NCBI GenBank assembly: GCA_043228905.1
Contig: JBHGNT010000017.1
Span: 11,346,001 to 11,410,000 of the forward strand
DNA length: 64,000 bases
Direction of reading: 5' to 3'
Origin: Azolla caroliniana
Lineage: Eukaryota; Polypodiophyta
A model generated the notes under the pieces. The model saw only the letters and a list, made by a program, of their open reading frames with translations. It searched no databases and had not been told where the DNA came from. This document shows positions 61,133-64,000 of the stretch, one piece after another; position 1 is the first letter of the stretch; every line of letters starts with the position of its first letter. Position numbers and translations under genes: made by a program.

Positions 61133-61526
61133 TGTTGAGAGAAAACCTCAACATCAACCGGTTCGGCTGAAGAAGCCGAGGACCGGATCGGTTGGGACCG
61201 ATCGGTTAGGCCGAGTGCGTAAACCGGGAGGTCGCTAGGAAAGATATTCCGTGAGGAATATATTTGGGAGTTAGTGTAGGAGCTCTTGATGAGCATTGAA
61301 GTACTGTCAGTACTTCGGTCAGTCCTTCTAGGGCTTGTATAAAAGTGTTCACTGAGCACGTCTTATGTACAGACTGAGTATTATTGTTGAATATAGTTTT
61401 TCTGTCTTCTCTCTCACTCTCTCTGTCTCTCCCGCGTATACCGTGTAAGCTCAAGCTCTCCATTAAACCTGAGTTTCCTTCCTTCTGTTCGGTCTTCATA
61501 CTTGCTTCCGCACGTTACTTTCTACA
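61133..61526 (+). repeat. copia C1e 5' LTR
   Basis: 394 bp, TGTTGAGAGAAAACCTCAACA (perfect 7-bp hairpin) to TTACTTTCTACA. TATA box in GGCTTGTATAAAAGTGTTC near 61334-61350. Confidence 0.95.
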
Positions 61527-61545
61527 TGGTATCAGAGCGCGAGGG
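61527..61545 (+). promoter_or_regulatory. C1e primer binding site, tRNA-Met
   Basis: TGGTATCAGAGCGCGAGGG directly after the LTR. Confidence 0.94.
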
Positions 61546-61589
61546 TTGAGAACCTCTCTGCAGCCGACACAGCTTGACGAAGAAGAACG

Positions 61590-62719
61590 ATGCATAGAGG
61601 CATGGCGAGCTCGCTTCTAACAGAGAATCTCGACAGAACCAACTACGCGTCTTGGTCCTACAAGATGCACCAGTACCTGCCGGGCACGACTACTGGAGTT
61701 ATGTCGAAGGAGCTAATGACACGGCACCCGAATCGACACAAAGAGACTTCCCGTCGTGGGAGCAATCGGCGAGCAGGGTATTGCACTGCTTCGCGTCGTG
61801 TCTGGGCGAACAGCTATTGAGCTATGTTCGGGATGCAAAGACGCCGAAAGGTGCGTGGGAAAATCTGAAGAAGATTTTCGCCGCAAGCACCACAGCCAGG
61901 AAGCTTCAGCTCCGACAGGAGTTGAGCAACCTACGACAACGCGACTTCTCAGTGGCGGACTATACCTCGAAGATCAAGGATATCTGCGACTCCCTCGCCT
62001 CCATAGAGGTGAACATCGAGGAGAGCGAGATGGTCCAGATCTGTCTCGGAGGTTTGGCGTCGAAGTTCGGAACGTTCCGAACGGCTGTGTGTACCCGGGA
62101 GAATACGCCGTCCTTTTTCGACTTACAGTCGATGCTCCTAGTAGAGGAGAACCACGCGGGTGCGTCGACGAGCACGCACACCGACAGCAAGATGTTGTAC
62201 ACGGAGGGAGAAAGGCCCCGTGATCGTGGCGGACGAGGCGAGTCATTAGGCAATGGAAGCGGCCGACGAGATCAAGGAAGAGGGCACCGAAGTGATGCCG
62301 ACTGCAACTCCGGACCCTCCGGAAACAGGGGGAGTCGAAGCGATGAGAACCGGCAAGGGAAGGCCATCGCGGAGTCCTGGTACTATGGCAAGAAAGGCCA
62401 CAGGGAAAGTGAGTGTTGGAAGAAGCGTGCCGATTCGGAGAGAACTGGTTCTGGAAATGGCTCCAGACATACCGACAAGGGAAATCGGCAACGATCGCAC
62501 TACGCCGAAGACTCCGAGAGAGCCAGAGAAGGGCCTGCCTTCGTGATGAGACACGACGCAAACTAAATGAAACAGAGCACCCCGAGATTGGACGAGGTGT
62601 GGTACGTAGACTCCGCCGCGTCAAATCACATGACGAGCCATAAGGAGTGGTTCTCGTACCTTGAAAAACCGATACAACCTGGAGTAGTCGCAACAGGAGA
62701 AGACACTCCGCATCCGATC
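61590..62719 (+). pseudogene. copia C1e gag and protease start
   Basis: ATG 61590 opens MHRGMASSLLTENLDRTNYA, SWSYKMHQYLPG, then a one-base deletion shifts into the ORF 61652-62566: HDYWSYVEGANDTAPES, CFASCLGEQLLSYVRDAKTPKGAWENLKKIF, DFSVADYTSKIKDICDSLAS, MVQICLGGLASKFGTFRTAVCTRENTPSFFDLQ. The knuckle is damaged (SWYYGKKGHRESEC, two Cys lost). After a stop at 62563, VWYVDSAASNHMTSHKEW. The element ends at 62719 without pol, in G1e LTR sequence. Confidence 0.92.
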
Positions 62720-63009
62720 TCTTCTTCTTAATTTCATAACCAAAAGAGCCTAACCTTTCTTCTTTTTCATCCCTTCTTTTATAGATGCTCTCATGCATAT
62801 GATGCATGTGAGGGTACAAGTCATGCATAAAATGCATGTTCTCCCATTTCGCGCTCATGTATTACATGTGGTGCATGATAACCATGTCACTCATTTTAGC
62901 TCCCATGTATGTGAATTTACATGTAAAAGTACAATGATAGAAATATAAATTCAGCTAAATGTCATGGCTTAGTGGTAAGCCTACTGACTCTTAACTAGGA
63001 GGTGCAAGA
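62720..63009 (-). repeat. gypsy G1e LTR remainder with tRNA-like A box
   Basis: The inverted match to solo LTR G1s (8310-8480): TTTTATAGATGC TATA region, GCATGATAACCATGTCACTCA block, TTTACATGTAAAAGTACAATG block. It contains TGGCTTAGTGGTAAGCC at 62965, the A-box half of the tRNA-like module, but the B box is lost where the sequence jumps into integrase codons near 63010. Confidence 0.8.
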
Positions 63010-63122
63010 TCTTCAGGTCTTCTTTCAAGTTGCCTTATCCACGCTGCTAATAACTCTTCTCGGCTCATCTCGTTCTCCCACAGTATCGCTACCCATGAGG
63101 TGATCGTCCTTTCGATGGGCAT
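63010..63122 (-). pseudogene. gypsy G1e integrase, C-terminal piece
   Basis: Minus strand: MPIERTITSWVAILWENEMSREELLAAWIRQLERRPED, matching G1c pol residues near 860-885. It is fused directly to LTR sequence on its left (downstream in sense), so the GPY/F domain, polypurine tract and part of the LTR were deleted. Confidence 0.88.
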
Positions 63123-63643
63123 TGTTGTACGTTTTGGGGTTAGGGTTAATGATAATGATAATTGATAATGAAGATGGACATGGTGTAATAATGGAAATGA
63201 TGAATGGTATGATGGTGGGAGAGAACATGAAGAACAAGACAAGCATTGAGAAGCATTGTGGGGTGGGGGGTGGTGCCTAGAATGGCTCCACCCCCCTCCC
63301 AAGGGGGTTCAACGTTAAGGGGGAGAGAAAGAGAGAAAGATGTCAAAGAGAGAGCGAGAGATAGAGAAATATGGTTATTGTTGTATTCATTCATTCCCCA
63401 TAAGGGGTTAAATAGTACAAGAGGGGGTAGATACATAGGGGTGTAAGCCCCCTCGAGCATTTATACTGGACATTCACTCACACCTCCTCGTATCCATCCA
63501 CATGCACACACGTGTGCATGTGTTCACATACGTATAGATTCACAATTACATTTATGCCCCCTACACATACACAACAACATCATGATAACATTCGACCCTC
63601 GCTCATCACACTTGACTCTCCGTACATCTTGTACGGGGTAACA
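63123..63643. repeat. X-family solo LTR with duplication GGCAT
   Basis: 521 bp, TGTTGTACG to GGGGTAACA, flanked by GGCAT on both sides (63118-63122 and 63644-63648), inside the G1e integrase. Closely matches 33712-34231, including the GGGTTAGGGTTAATG start. No internal region, so a solo LTR. Confidence 0.92.
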
Positions 63644-64000
63644 GGCATTACCGGCTTTTGTCCATACATAAGCTCCGTCGGCATATACCCTGTCATCGAG
63701 CTGTGTGACGTTCTATCGGCCCACAAGGCATAGGGTAATAGTCGTGGCCAATTCCCGACTCGACCGTTGCATGCCCGTACGATGGCTTTAACGATAGGTC
63801 CATGCCCTCGCTCGATCTTCCCATTCGCTTCCGGATTGTAGGTAGTCGTGAGGGAGAGCTTCACGCCTACTCGTTTGAAGAGCTATGTCACTTCGTGCGC
63901 ATCCAACTCCCCTCGGTCAGCCACTATCTTCCCCACACATCCGTATCGCCAAACAACCTCTTCAAGTAGAAATTTGCAAACAGCTGAAGTCATCTTATTT
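63644..64000 (-). pseudogene. gypsy G1e integrase core, runs off the window
   Basis: Minus strand: LSLTTTYNPEANGKIERGHGPIVKAIVRACNGRVGNWPRLLPYALWADRTSHSSMTGYMPTELMYGQKPVMP (catalytic Glu in NGKIE), and upstream IVADRGELDAHEVT-type codons with a stop (CTATGT region near 63883). The 5' remainder of G1e lies beyond position 64000. Confidence 0.88.

Noticed and set aside
61974-62858. 294-codon minus-strand ORF
   Set aside because: Antisense of C1e gag, which has recognisable gag and knuckle sequence on the plus strand.

Overview
The window is plant-type nuclear DNA, best read as streptophyte. The evidence is Ty1/copia elements primed by initiator tRNA-Met (PBS TGGTATCAGAGC), Ty3/gypsy elements, and a plant-style TTTAGGG motif. 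I cannot name the clade; a seed-free plant or charophyte alga would fit. I found no convincing host gene. Almost all 64 kb is nested LTR retrotransposon sequence, mostly decayed, plus about 1.1 kb of AT-rich intergenic DNA (43645-44767) and a 2.2 kb pyrimidine-rich stretch (34253-36460).

Element codes used below. Ty3/gypsy family G1 (LTR TGTCG...CGACA): G1a 1925-4975 (-), G1b 4976-9344 (+), solo LTR G1s 7712-8759, G1c 10909-18024 (- , complete), G1d 52033-58969 (- , complete), G1e 60826-64000 (-). Ty1/copia family C1: C1a 20937-23666 (+), C1b 29265-33711 (-), C1c 46055-51653 (- , complete), C1d split over 45886-60825 (-), C1e 61133-62719 (+). Copia family C2: C2a 9345-20936 (-), C2b 39900-43644 (+). 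Copia C3: 23667-25506 (+). A second gypsy family G2: 25507-29264 (+), with a related LTR at 39460-39899. A third LTR family, X: 33712-34231 and a solo copy at 63123-63643.

Layout. 1-1920: scrambled copia scraps, ending in a copia LTR/PBS/gag start. That gag is cut by G1a, whose RT is cut by G1b, whose protease holds solo LTR G1s. G1b is then cut by C2a, a copia with a shared-LTR tandem arrangement, into whose RNase H the complete G1c jumped. 20937-25506: a head-to-tail pair of broken copias. 25507-39899: gypsy G2, cut by C1b, which is cut by an X LTR. The X LTR is followed by a long leader and a large decayed ORF with a coiled coil and acidic tail. 39900-43644: copia C2b. 44768-60825: a copia fragment, then copia C1d carrying complete C1c inside its LTR and complete G1d inside its 3' coding tail. 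60826-64000: gypsy G1e carrying a copia and a solo LTR.

Main observations. (1) C1 and C2 copias carry a charged C-terminal pol tail of roughly 185-215 codons lying between two copies of the same polypurine tract, with its stop codon inside the 3' LTR. (2) All six G1 insertions sit at (A/G)CG sites, and the scorable ones have 4-bp duplications. (3) G1 puts gag-protease and pol in different frames (-1), with a T-run at the gag-pro stop, and has an atypical protease motif DHGSE. (4) One G1 LTR contains a tRNA-like module with Pol III A and B boxes. (5) The unassigned coiled-coil ORF at 36463-39412 has no recognised function.
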